A DNA stretch of 64,000 nt from Bimastos eiseni (lineage: Eukaryota > Annelida > Clitellata > Crassiclitellata > Lumbricidae), in contig OY365808.1 of the NCBI GenBank assembly GCA_959347315.1, positions 3,835,705-3,899,704 of the forward strand, written 5' to 3'. Below, in pieces: positions 47,991 through 59,455 of this stretch; position 1 is the stretch's first letter, and the number at the start of each line of letters is the position of its first letter. The notes under the pieces were generated by a model. It did not search any database. It was not told the origin of the DNA and saw nothing but the letters and a program-made list of their open reading frames with translations. The position numbers and the translations under genes are program-made.

Positions 47991-48291
47991 AGGGAGAATT
48001 AAAGATCTGAACGGCCGCAAAGAGAGATTCAGACGGATATATGGGGATAGCTTATTATCGGGGGGGGGGGGGTTACGCGGAGTGACCCGAGTGTACTTTC
48101 AATATTCCCTCTGAGACCAGACTTAAGCACAAACTCAGGCAACGTTTGACTCTATGCTTCATCAAAGGACAAAAGAAATTTTATCCCAAGTAGAATGTCA
48201 GTTGGAAGATGAGACGTCGAAGGGGGAGATGGGCCATTTGACCTCATAATACTATGCTAAGACAAGAAATATGAAAGCTCTGAAACTCTCC

Positions 48292-48342
<51 letters not shown>
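48292..48342. repeat. (CT)n microsatellite
   Basis: About 50 bp of CTCT. Confidence 0.97.
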
Positions 48343-48345
<3 letters not shown>

Positions 48346-48886
48346 GGCTAGCTCAGAATACTATAATTGTTATGCTCTTTCTGCCACTCCAAAAAGATTT
48401 GTCGTACAAGATGTCTTTAAAGACGTTCATGTTCAGGACGTCGGCTATCGTTATAGGTGAAGAATTACTTGTACTTCCGATCACGTGATGATTCCGTCGT
48501 AATCAAGGCATGACATGAACGGAGCTGACAATTTGGAGAAATGGTCTTTCGCTGGGGTGGATAAGTCACGTAAGTCAGGTTTTGACATGCGCAGAGCACT
48601 GACCGCTTGAAGGAAGCCGGTAGCTTAATACATTGACAGATGGATTGATGGATAGATGTACATGTACATGTGTGTCGGTAGTATACGAAGCACCCTGTGA
48701 GTTAAGATTATCTTTTAATAAATTGTTGCAGCATGCAATGCGAAAGTTAGCACAAATTGGTTTACACGACATATGTTGCTTCGTATCAAGTTATTGACGT
48801 AAAGAATAGTTTACTATCGGTATCGTCACGAGCGCTGTAACAGGTAACGTGGATAAATATTTCCAGCGGCTGCAATATTACACATG

Positions 48887-49165
48887 TTATCTGGTAGGGG
48901 TATTAGTCGACATACCTTGGTCTTGCACTAACCCGGTCGCTAGTACACCGTACTGAAATCGTGCAAGACGAGGGTAAGTCATGGCTGTGGTACGGTTCCC
49001 TTGACTGCGTGGTAGCGAAATTAAAATCAACTGAGAATGACCTTGTGCGTCATTCAACCAGATAATTTCACCGGGTTGAATACAAAAATAACCAAAGAAA
49101 GTGTTTGTTATCATACCAGAATATTGTAATGGAGTAATTGCCGCACAATACCACACAGTGTACAT
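48887..49165 (-). CDS. Unidentified 92-codon ORF, possible exon
   Basis: The minus-strand frame contains FGYFCIQPGEIIWLNDAQGH and ends near VLATGLVQDQ, just before a donor-like CAAG|GTATGT (about 48918). It is free of simple repeats. No motif allows a name. It could be a relic of a mobile element. Confidence 0.2.
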   Translation of the reverse strand: MYTVWYCAAITPLQYSGMITNTFFGYFCIQPGEIIWLNDAQGHSQLILISLPRSQGNRTTAMTYPRLARFQYGVLATGLVQDQGMSTNTPTR

Positions 49166-49544
49166 GCGGACATAATCATCATAAATAATCTGTAATGCTA
49201 TTCAAAATGACTGTAAGAAATCTGATTGGAAGTTTGGAACCCATTTTATAGGGTATCGTATATAGATAGTAGAGGCCACTAATATATTGCAACCACACAG
49301 ACCTACATTTTTGGAAACAAAACATGGTTTGTCAACATACAGTATATCTGATTATTAAACTGAAAGCTTTTACTGTTTTTGACCATCTTAGCGGATGAGC
49401 CAACAGAAAGGTTCATTAAACTAGACTCATTTCAGTTCGGTAGGAATGGCACAATATTAAGAATTTACATGCGACCCGTTTGAATGGTATTATTTTAGTG
49501 CAGAACACATTTTCTGAGGAAACATCTAGCAATAAGAGTAATAA

Positions 49545-49689
49545 TGATGGTGATGATAACGATAATGATGATGATGATAATGATGATGATGGTGCTACAA
49601 CTACTTCCACAACTACCACTACACCCACCACTCCTACTACTACTACTACTCCACCACCCACTACTACTACCACTACTACTACTACTACC

Positions 49690-49725
<36 letters not shown>

Positions 49726-49795
49726 GATAACGATAACGATATTAACGAAAATAATAATTATTATTATTATTGTTATTACTATTATTATTAAAATT
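49545..49795. repeat. Compound GAT / ACT / ACC / AAT triplet repeat
   Basis: GATGATGATAATGATG (49547-49592), CTACTACTACTACTCC and CCACTACTACTACC (49600-49688), then (AAT)n and ATT (49690-49790). Frames on all strands are artefacts. Confidence 0.95.
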
Positions 49796-50069
49796 ACAGT
49801 TGTAAAAATAATGAGACAATTATATACACTGTTTATATAGTATACGTAGCACCGTATCACAGCCAAGCATGTGTGTATGATTGTGCGTCTGCGCTGTATA
49901 TGTTTACACTGGTGAAATATATGGGCGGACTTAGTGGTTAGTGTATAAACTGTTTGAATGTTTGTACATTCCGTAACCGACGGCTAAGGCGCGGAATAAA
50001 CCAGGTCTCAATTACTCATCAGGTTGCTTCTGCGTCGTGTGTAGACAACCCGAGCCATCAATGCAGAGT

Positions 50070-50150
50070 CTTCGATGGTCCGTAGAGCAATGGGCAGAAC
50101 ACTGGTGTGAAGAAAAGTAGGAAGCCGGATCGATTCCCGATACCCCATAT
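50070..50150 (+). mobile_element. tRNA-like SINE remnant
   Basis: The plus strand has TAGAGCAATGGGCAGAACAC as an A-box-like region and GGATCGATTCC as a B-box-like region at 50127-50137. It is likely a SINE head. The downstream body runs into ordinary AT-rich sequence. Confidence 0.4.
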
Positions 50151-50567
50151 GTGGCTGACTATACTAGCCATTCAATAGATGGTGGCGCTGGTTAAATTAG
50201 GTGCAAGACGTGATGGTAACCTTGCATGGTTGCCGAACAGTTAAACTGGCCTCCTCTGGTAACTTTTAATCCTCCGCTGACAGTAAATTGTAAAATTGTT
50301 ATCAGTTTGAAAGCAATAAACCAAGAATATAAGCAATATTATTTGTATGTATGGTTATTGGATAATGCTGATAGTGATGCAAGAGAAGCTAAGGTGTATT
50401 AAGAACTCAAATATGGATTGTACATGGGTAGGTACGGAGGTGACGCGTGAATTTTTCAAAGGACGGTAACGAAATAAGGATCATCGATGACAGCAGACTA
50501 ACTGGACTAATAACGATTACATCTTTTTAACTTGTTGGCCTCGTGGAGTCGCGTGGGTGTAACTATC

Positions 50568-50716
50568 TTATCTATGTTACCCTATGTTATCTTATGTTAC
50601 CTTATGTTATCTTATCTATGTTACCTTATGTTATCTTATGTTACCTCATGTTATCTTATCTATGTTACCTTATGTTATCTTATGTTACCTCATGTTATCT
50701 TATCTATGTTACCTAG
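50568..50716. repeat. CTATGTTACCTTATGTTATC minisatellite
   Basis: Nested repeats: an approximately 11-bp TATGTTACCTT/TATGTTATCTT unit within a longer unit of about 44-46 bp. Confidence 0.9.
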
Positions 50717-50794
50717 CCCAACGTCCCTCATACCGCACAAGTCGCCAACTATATTGCAGCCCCATCCCACCCCTTGCACCTCCATTGCACCAAG

Positions 50795-50912
50795 ATTATA
50801 TTAATTATCATTATTATTTATATTATTATCATCATCATAATCATCACCACCGTCGTAGTAGTCGTCGCCGACACCGCCGTCGTCGTCATCATCATCATCA
50901 TCATTTTCAGTA
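50795..50912. repeat. ATT/ATC/GTC triplet repeat
   Basis: ATTATTTATATTATTATCATCATC followed by GTCGTCGTCATCATCATC-type units. Confidence 0.9.
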
Positions 50913-51364
50913 ATATTTTACGAGTCGTCTACCAAAATACCCGCACAGTGTTATTGCAATAAAAGTATGAAATATCCGCATTCAAACAAGTGGAACATGA
51001 CATCGCAATCATGACTAGTTGCAGCTGATGTCATTTATTCCGTTGCAACGGATAGGGATAATAATCTAGATTGCAATCCGATGAAATGACCCATCCGTTG
51101 TTCAGACTATCCCCAATGAGACGCTTTACTACATTCATTTCCTTCTGCCTGCTTCCGACTGCACCGCACTTTCTGACTTACATAATACCTTGATTAACCT
51201 GATATGATTTTCGACTGCCATAGTTAAATGGTACCCAGGTGCAGATCGAGTCAGTGCTAATACCTAGAACGCGCAATGTACTCCATAAGAGTAAAACGAT
51301 TGCTTATTGATTCGTCCTCAGTAATTGGCTGTTGTTCCAAGGGCTCATATTGTGATCCTTAGAC

Positions 51365-52010
51365 GAATCTCTCTCCCTCAGTCGCTTTCTCGCTCTCTTT
51401 CTTTTATTGTTTTTCAACTTCTGTCTCTTTCTCTTCTCTTTCAGTCTATCTCGCTCTGTGTCGCTCTGTCTCGATTTTCTTCTCTCTCTAACTCTCTCAC
51501 TCACTCTCTTTTCTCTCTTTTTATCTTGCTCTCACGATCTCGGTACTTTTTTTGTCTCTTTCTACTCTATCATCTACTTCATACTCCTTTAATTTTCCTC
51601 CTTCTTTTTCTTCTTTTTCTACTTCTTCTTCCTCTTCCTCTTCTCCTTCTTCATCACCATCATCATCGTTATCGTCGTCGTCGTCATCGTCGTCGTCGCC
51701 ACCACCATCAACCATCACTACGCCCACCATCACCACCACCACCGTCATCATCATCATCATCATTTCATCAACATTATCATCATCGTGTTCTTCTTGTTCA
51801 TCATCATCATCGTCATCATTATCTTGTTGTTGTTGTTGTTCTTCTTCTTCTTCCTCTTCTTCCTCCTCTGTCTCACACACTCTTTCTCTCTCTGTCTCTC
51901 ACTCTATCTTCTCTTATCTTTTATCAAGGTCCTTTTCTTTTTGACCCTCTTCTTCTGTTTTTCTCCCTCTTTCTCTGACTTTTTTCTATCTCCCTTTCTC
52001 TTCCCCCGAA
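51365..52010. repeat. CT-rich tract with TTC/ATC/GTC triplets
   Basis: Pyrimidine-rich DNA with CTCTCT, TTCTTC, GTCGTC and ATCATC blocks. A frame of over 200 codons is a low-complexity artefact. Confidence 0.92.
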
Positions 52011-52324
52011 GACTCTGTCGAAGAGTCTCAGAAGACTCGTTTCTGATGAATCGATTGTTGCAAAGCCTCAAAGACAGGAAATGTCGACTACCATTAGCCG
52101 AAGAAATTGCGATGGTCCTCGGGTGCGAATAAAGGCGCTAGATAAAGCGAAAGGAAGATCGCACAGCAAATGGAAGAAGCGAACAAGAAACGCTTCCGCT
52201 GGGAAGAGATAACTTTAGACAAACTGAAGAATTGTGATTACTCTGCTCAGAGTCCCTGAAGTGATATCTCTAATATGGAACGTATGTAGGCCTACAGAGT
52301 ACAGACATACAAACATGTACGCAG

Positions 52325-52560
52325 TTAAGCACATAAAAACATACATACATACTTACATACATACTTACATACATACTTACATACATACTTACATACATAC
52401 TTACATACATACTTACATACATACTTACATACATACTTACATACATACTTACATATATACCTACATACATACATATATACATACACACATACATACATAC
52501 ATGCATAAAATATCATACATACATACCTACAGACATACATACACATACATATACACACAT
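52325..52560. repeat. CATACATACTTA 12-bp tandem array
   Basis: Nine to ten almost perfect ACATACATACTT units (52345-52455) flanked by plain (CATA)n. Confidence 0.97.
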
Positions 52561-52696
52561 CGAGTGGTCCATCTATCCATTTATCATTTTATCTATCTGT
52601 TCATTCATTCACATGTATAAGCGCTCGATCCATGCGACAGTCTGCTCACGCATGAATGTTTTTAAGTTGTAAAGTGAACTACGACGAGCTCAAGCG

Positions 52697-53092
52697 ATGC
52701 GTGCATTTGGATCAAACAGTGAAGCGGAAGCAGAAAGCGACAGAACGTGTCTGCGTTCAAAGGCAGCAAATGGATTCGATTGCACTTCAGTCGTCATAGA
52801 ACGTTTCAACGACTCACAAAAGAAAGGCAACAACCAGAGACCAATTGCTTTCTCCGTTTATAGTTTCAGTAAATCCAATAGCGCACCGAGGGGAAATTTT
52901 TTGTCTAGTGCGTATCTGATGTTTGTTGTCTGGTGGGGAAATGGGGGACCACTCATCCGTCAGATTGACAGTCATGTTGATCTTCGGTGTCGTATTAATT
53001 GCTCGCAGTGTTTACATAATTTGCAAAATCAGCAGCAAACGTGCGATTTCGCTAAATGTGTTCAAGGTTCGGACATAAATTGCAGATATTAG
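52697..53092 (+). CDS. Unidentified 131-codon ORF, Cys-rich tail
   Basis: The plus-strand frame begins MRAFGSNSEAEAESDRTC. It has a short hydrophobic stretch (AYLMFVVWW) and ends with six cysteines in the last 36 residues (CRINCSQC... TCDFAKC ... NCRY). The sequence is not repetitive. There is no signal peptide and no recognised fold. It may be a chance frame. Confidence 0.15.
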   Translation: MRAFGSNSEAEAESDRTCLRSKAANGFDCTSVVIERFNDSQKKGNNQRPIAFSVYSFSKSNSAPRGNFLSSAYLMFVVWWGNGGPLIRQIDSHVDLRCRINCSQCLHNLQNQQQTCDFAKCVQGSDINCRY

Positions 53093-53408
53093 AAAATAGT
53101 CAATATAGACAGATGTGTCTGTTCCGTGGTATTATTTCAGACACCCATAGTGCTTTTTCAGACGCCCAAAGTACACTCACAGCTCGCCATCATGTACCAT
53201 AGGTCATTTCATTCACGAAATACATGCGAGAGAGATTACGGTAGACTCTGGTAGAGTCTAGCAGATGTAATAGATGCCATCAATAATAATTACTGGTAAT
53301 CAGACGAACCAACAACTTATCTTTCATCAATCACAATATAATACGCATTTTCTTATAATTATACTGCACTGATAAAAATAATACATGAAGCTCTGTCGTA
53401 CTATGTAA

Positions 53409-54569
53409 CAGTGGCGTCACTAGGGCTGGTGTCACCCGGTGCGGTCACTCATGGTGTCACCTCCGCATGGAACTCCTCTCTTGTGGTTGCCAGACCATAC
53501 AGAATCCTTAAGTAGTAATCCCTGTTATTTTTTGTGGGCGTGCTAGTGTCATTTGTAAATTGTAATATAACCCAAAGCGCCTAAGATTGCGTCATATTTC
53601 AATACTTTTGGTTTAGAATTACACAATTCAAACACATTCGGTATAATAACAGTAGCCATTTGCATTTAGCATCATCTGAAGGGTGTGTCAATTTTAATAT
53701 GCAAATCAGTCGCGCTATTTGCATAACCAAATTCTCACTCGGAGCACTAGCCCAATGAAGCACTCGAGATTTGGAAAATTTCAGGAGCGAACGGTGTAAC
53801 CGCTTAACTCAAAATTTAATCCCAGGCGAAACTATGATGTAAGGCTCGTACCTATAATTATTATAAACATACATTCACTCTTTTGGTATTGACATTTATA
53901 TAAGAATCAGTCTTAAGCAACTTGTGACAGAAAAGGCGCAGAACTGGGTAATAATGGCGAGATTGGTGACAATTACATTAGCGCATTATAAATTTCAAAA
54001 AGTAGGTCTATACTTGCAAAGAGTTAAAGCATTACGTAAATTGATACAGCTATTACATACATATAAAGAGGGCTACAAAATATGATTTGCTACCAGTGTT
54101 TTCTTTAACTAAGCTGTGCATCGCGAAGTCAGAGCACAAAAGAATTTAGTGTGCGCACGCAAATTGTTTTCTTGACAAATATTAAGATGAACTGCAACTC
54201 ATTATTTAGCTGAGCAGAATTCATAGAAAATTGCAAAACATCTGAAAGCTATTTACAATAGCGTTCAATACAATGTATGGATGGATCATCGATCTGCACT
54301 GAGACACATCTTTAGCAAAGGACTTTTCTTAGGTTATCACAACTTATCACCATAGACTTTTGGATAAATAATTTCCCTACGCACACAACCTCCAAAGATG
54401 CGAAGGAGCATTGTTTTCTACCCGTTGCTGTTACTTTAAAATTAATAGTGTTTTTGCTGAAATTCTGCATAAACGCTTTTTAGACAGTTATTGTGACATT
54501 TTGGTGTCACCATTGTGATGGTGTCACCCGTTGCGGTCCGCACCCCCGCACCCTCTAGCGACGCCACTG
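53409..54569. mobile_element. Non-autonomous hAT-type DNA transposon with 8-bp TSD
   Basis: The element begins CAGTGGCGTCACTAG and ends with the inverted copy CTAGCGACGCCACTG, so its terminal inverted repeats match at 13 of 15 bases and continue into GGTGTCACC-type subterminal repeats. It is flanked by CTATGTAA (53401-53408) and CTATGTAG (54570-54577), an 8-bp target duplication with one difference, as expected for hAT elements. The 1.16 kb interior is AT-rich and shows no transposase frame. Confidence 0.85.
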
Positions 54570-54638
54570 CTATGTAGTATAACAATAGAATTGTGATCAT
54601 AAAAGGTAATGTCATTACGTCACAGAAAATGGGTTCCC

Positions 54639-54869
54639 GTTCATTTAGTCGCATTTCATTTCGCTGCATTTAATAAACGACACTAGCCCTAACCCTGACC
54701 CTGACCCTAAACGACACTCACAAAGCATAGCCTGACCCTATCCGACCCTCACCACGCATAACCTGACCAGAGCCGACCTTCACGATGCTTAACCTGACCC
54801 TGACCGATTTGCGACTAAATGAAATGGGACGAAATTAACTGCGACGAAATTATCTGCGACGAATTGAAC
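54639..54869. mobile_element. Foldback/MITE-like element with GTCGCA repeat arms
   Basis: The left arm GTTCATTTAGTCGCATTTCA is inverted at the right as TGCGACTAAATGAAATG, followed by three more ACTGCGACGAAATT-type units ending TGCGACGAATTGAAC. Arms built from tandem units of about 15 bp are typical of foldback elements. The centre holds CCCTAACCCTGACCCTGACC-like and GCATAACCTGACC repeats (54685-54805). It sits 62 bp from the hAT element. Confidence 0.65.
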
Positions 54870-55218
54870 TGAATCTCTCAAGCGGAGAAACACCTTGAGC
54901 CGCCATCATTAACTAAATCAGAATTATCCTGAAACGCGACTGGCATCTATATGGCATTCCGTATTGACAACCTGACCAGATAATTATGTGACCCTGGATT
55001 CACTTCTCATCCGGTCACTGCTCAAGATAGACCACTGACCTTATAAGAGAAGGCATTTCAGATGAATACAGAAGAATATAAAATTATGCGCTATCGAAGG
55101 ACAGAGTGAAATAAGCAGAGAGAGAGAGAGAGAAAGAGAGACAGAGAAAGAATGAGAGAGACAGAGAGAGAGAAAGAAAGAGAGAGACAGAGAAAGAATG
55201 AGAGAGACAGAGAGAGAA

Positions 55219-55250
<32 letters not shown>

Positions 55251-55500
55251 GGACGGGCGGACGGACAGACAGACAGACAGAAACTTAGAAGACCAACGAG
55301 GTAGCGAGTGATCGAGAGTGCGAGCGAGTCAATTATAGAGTGCGCAAGAGATGGATTGAGCGAATTAACGAGTAAGACGTTGAAGCGACGGTGCGTGTGA
55401 TATAGAGTGAGTGAGTAAGTGAGTGAGGGAGAACTTGAGAGCGATGAAGTGAGTTAGCGATTAAGAGCTAGAAAATGAGCGAGCCAGTGAGTAAGGGAGC
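54870..55500. repeat. GAGA / GACA repeats and surroundings
   Basis: GAGAGAGA, AGAGACAGAGAAAGAATGAG units (55110-55225) and (GACA)n at 55225-55281. GAGTGAGTGAG-like units follow to 55500. Confidence 0.9.
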
Positions 55501-56029
55501 TAGTGACAGAGTAAATTCAGCATTTTTAAGTGACCAAGTTTTTTTTGTCGCGCTATTCAGATATGAAACGTCATTTCTTTTCAGTGGTTAATACTTTTCT
55601 AGCATTGGGTAGGGCTTCCTATTATCCCCCACCCGAAGTCAATGAACTAGCCTCCTCCGTCACCCTTCCTTCTCTCTAGAAAAACTTGTTTCAGTTGATA
55701 ACAGAGTGTGAGCATCCTGTTGATCCTGAACTCACTCGACTGACTGCGTGATCAAATTATTGCCCAATGCGACTGGCTGGAGACTGACCGACTGAGTGGG
55801 TGAATGTCCGACTAAGGCAAAGACCGACCGACTTATTAACTTAAAAAATAACTCATGGAACAATGTCGGGAAAGTATTGGTTGAGTTAATCCGAGAGAAC
55901 ATGTTTTTTTTCAGCTCACGGTTGAATTCATTCGACCATCGTCGATCGTAAGAGGCTTAATGTCAGCGTTAGATGGCCAACGTACTCAATTCACTATACG
56001 ATCGACGTCGAGCATTTCGCATGAGTTTT

Positions 56030-56340
56030 TCTTTTCTCTCTGTCTCTGTTGCTCTTTCTGCGTCTCTCTCCTTCTCTCTGTCTTTTCAGTGTAATCGTAA
56101 TCATAATTCAATTTTCTTAAGTGCTCCTCTAAGACCTCTGTCTTGCTCTCTTTTCTCTCTCTGTCTCTATTTTGTCTCTGTCTCTTTCTCTGTCTCTCTA
56201 TCATATCTCTCTACCTCTATCTCTGCCTGTCTTTTTGTCTGTCCTTTTCTCTCTGTCTCTCTCTGTCTCTGCAGGTCACTCTGTGTGTTTGTCTGTTTCT
56301 GTCTTTCTCTATGTCTTTCCTTGTTTCTTCTGTTTCTGGC
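56030..56340. repeat. CTCTGT-rich tract
   Basis: Imperfect CTCTGTCTCT units. The 224-codon frame across it is low complexity. A 47-bp piece at 56091-56137 recurs at 56501-56547 with few changes (GTAATCGTAATCATAA...AAGTGCTCCTCTAAG). Confidence 0.85.
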
Positions 56341-56799
56341 TTATGTGCGATTATTTGCCCGTTCGTCTGTCCGTCTGCCTGGATGTGTAGATGAGCTCAG
56401 CGCAAGTCTTCGACCACATCGATCGTTGTTAGTCTTAATTGTCATTTCGGTGGCTAAACTTGTCGTAATGACGACTTTGCTCAATGATCCAAAACTCGTT
56501 GTAATCGTAATCATAAACTCCAATTTTCTTAAGTGCTCCTCTAAGGCCGAGCTCGTGGCACCAGGAGCTTATACTCGAGCACTCACTCTTGCTATGTTCG
56601 CGTATCGGACTCATTCTTGCGTTTCTGTTGTGGCTTATCTGCTTTGAACGGTATTTGAGTAGCGTGTCGTTGGGAGGAGAATGGAGCTCGGACTGTTTTC
56701 GGGTGAGCCCGGGACTTAAGATTGAGTACGATATATAAAACGGGGTCATCTTTATCTCGGTGAAGGTGTAGCGATAGCAGGTCCTTGAGTGACTGTGAC

Positions 56800-57200
56800 C
56801 ATTAGTGGCGTGGCACTAAAAGACTGCGCCAATCACGCCGCGCCGTCGCCGACCAAAAATGACCGGCGCGCCGCCGCCGAAAGTATGGAGTCGGCGTAAA
56901 GCTCTAGTGGCGCCTAGATATGACATGTACAAGTCACGACCGGTAGGCGAAGGGTTCCTGTTCTGTGTACACGGTGGTTCTCGGGATTGCCGGACGTGCG
57001 TCATTTTTCAAAGGTGAGGGTCTACTTGGCGGAGGCGTAACTTGTACTGCGAACGCCACCGTTTGTCGTCGCTCCGTGCACGTAATCCTATCGCATCTGA
57101 GAATTTACTTAGAGCCTCTAACGGTGCGAGCTTTTCAGAGGCGTTCTCAGCGTGACGGCCCCAGGAAATAAGGACTGTATTCAGCCCAGGGATCATGGAG
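56800..57200. other. CpG-rich block of unknown nature
   Basis: Locally dense in CG (GCGCCGTCGCCGACC, GACCGGCGCGCCGCCGCCGA). Overlapping frames on both strands lack motifs. It could be a promoter-like island or part of a mobile element. TAGTGGCGTGGCACT and CTAGTGGCGCC at its left part are related to each other. Confidence 0.4.
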
Positions 57201-58835
57201 TGACCCCACCAAAATCTTACTCTCGACGCAATTTTGTCCAGATATGGCAATTTATCGATCACATTCTATTCGATCAGATAATAGATTATGCGAACAGCTA
57301 ATTATTATTCAGATTGATTGACATTCTAATCAATTAGATAACTGACAAACAAATCTAATTCAAATCGTTTAGCAATTTAACTAATCGTGACATTCTCTGC
57401 ATAAAATTGCACATAGCCATTCAGGCATATATTTATATTATGTGGATATTTGATACCACTCTTCCTTTCTTGCCAATTCGCCTCTCTGTTTTCATCACTG
57501 TGAGCATCTCTATTTCTCGTCACTTTTATCATAATATTTATATTTCCACACATTGCATGAGATTTATCCTTTTATCTCTCCGTCATCTCTATTATCATTG
57601 TTAATTTCGGCGTGAAGCCAATCTCTACGCGTAGCCTAGTATGTCTTATTCGTCCTTCGTCCTATATCTCTCCAAGTCTCCCTTCTCTGCTCATTAACGC
57701 ATCTTTGTGCCCTATGCTTTCTAGCACAAAAATACCCTTCTTCGCCTTCGAATTCCCATGTTTCCACATCCGACCTGTTTATCTCCGCGCCCCTACGCAT
57801 TTCCTCAACACAAAAATATCTCTCCCTATAGCCTGGGCATCAAGCCTACGTCTGACTGTGGCGTTTTGGCTGCTTGTTACCTAAACCCATCGTATAAATA
57901 GAATTCGTCTTCTTCCAATTTGTCATATTGCTCCTCATTGGCATTGAACCTTCAAATCGCACACCTCAGCCTTCTTCCGCTGCCTTGAGTTTCCGACAAC
58001 CGCCGAGAGCAATTATTAATAAACCGTCTAAATTCGTTAACTCGAAACACATGAATTGTCTTCGGAAACCTTTCCTGAAAGTCTGAAACCAATTAGCCGC
58101 TAAGAGCTAATAACGATAAAGCGACGCGTTGACAGAATTGCTTCTGAAGATGCAGTATAGCGAACAAAATCATGTTGCAAGTTGATATTGATTACTGAAC
58201 TAATTAAGACCCAGCCTCAAATCAGAAGATGTAAATGCTGCAACAATGTGTTGCTTTTTGTCAAGAGATAAAGTATGACGAAAGTATGACCATTTTTCAA
58301 GAAGATCAGAACCCGTTTAGAAATATTTCATTTACTTCCATTTAACAGCTATAGAGCGCCTCTGCCTAGACTTTTTGAAGAGGCGCTATATCAAGTTTAA
58401 TTGATTGATTTATTGAGATAATAGGCTACTAAGCTTTATTCGGACAATATTCATTGTGTTAGAAAGGTTTCCAGTGATATCTTTACCCTTAGGTTTGTAT
58501 TTTAATAATATTAATATTAGTTTTTTTCAGCCAGTATTCATTGTGTTAGAATGGTTTCCAGTGATACGTGTACTCTTAGGCTTGTATACTTTGATCTGGA
58601 ATAGAAAATAATTTAATTAGGATCTACTCGAAGAAGAAACAAGTCACTAGGTGTTTTAATACGACCATATCGACATTCTTAATAGACTTCCTGCATTCGT
58701 AATAATTACTTTTCTTACTTAATCGAAATTTTGATATTATGTCTTCTCCCTAATAAATTGTTACAGCTACTCTAAAGATGATGTTTTAGGAAGCCTGCGG
58801 GACAAGACCTTTAATAAATCGCAAGACGCGACAAT
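57201..58835. other. Intergenic DNA
   Basis: Includes an ATTCATTGTGTTAGAATGGTTTCCAGTGATA-like piece present twice (58449-58484 and 58527-58566) and one GAGGCGCTATATCAAG motif at 58379. No gene is supported. Confidence 0.5.
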
Positions 58836-58844
58836 TTTAAGACA

Positions 58845-58975
58845 GAGGAGAGAGCGACACACGAACAGAGACAGCCAGACAGCTAGACAGACGGACAGAC
58901 AGACAGATAGGCAGACAGAGACAGAGAGACGAAAAGAGAGCCAGAGACAGACAGACAGACAGACAAAGATCGTGC
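58845..58975. repeat. (GACA)n-like repeat
   Basis: GACAGACAGACAGATAGGCA and GAGACAGAGAGACG units. Confidence 0.92.
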
Positions 58976-59344
58976 TGAAGCGAGAAGTGGATTGTTCTTT
59001 CAAATGATTTTCTAGAGTGGCTGCGTGCATCGTGTAACAGCAATGAAGTTTATTTTAATTGCAATATATGAAATAGAAACCGACAAACAACTTTTTTGTA
59101 TCATTTGGTCATTTCCAGATTTCTTTATATATTTCTTTTCTGAGCAATCATCGTGCCAACGCTTTATGAAACTGATTGTGCTGAAGCCTGAGACTGGCAA
59201 TGCCATTGTTGCTTACAATGCAATCGTAGCTGTAACTGGGATGTGATTGTAACTTTAACTGTAATTTCGATTGTAATGGTAACAGTAAAATGGGAATATA
59301 ATTGAAACTGTCATTGCAGCTGTAATTGTGAATTTTATTTTGAA

Positions 59345-59357
59345 TATGGAATTATTG

Positions 59358-59422
<65 letters not shown>
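59345..59422. repeat. (ATT)n at 3' edge of LINE
   Basis: About 65 bp of nearly pure ATT, ending some 35 bp before the stop of the LINE frame (minus strand). Confidence 0.97.
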
Positions 59423-59455
59423 GTTTCACATTATGCTGTTATCGCCCATGATGAG

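Noticed and set aside
47245..48114. 289-codon plus-strand frame
   Set aside because: Held open by the GGCAGA hexamer. The flanking unique parts show no motif or start context.
51325..51978. 217-codon Ser/Leu/His-rich frame
   Set aside because: CT and triplet repeat translation.
54685..54710. Interstitial telomeric repeat
   Set aside because: Only a few CCCTAA/CCCTGA units, enclosed by foldback arms. More likely part of that element.
55973..56647. 224-codon frame with hydrophobic runs that look like membrane segments
   Set aside because: The hydrophobic runs come from CTCTGT repeats. There is no receptor or transporter motif.
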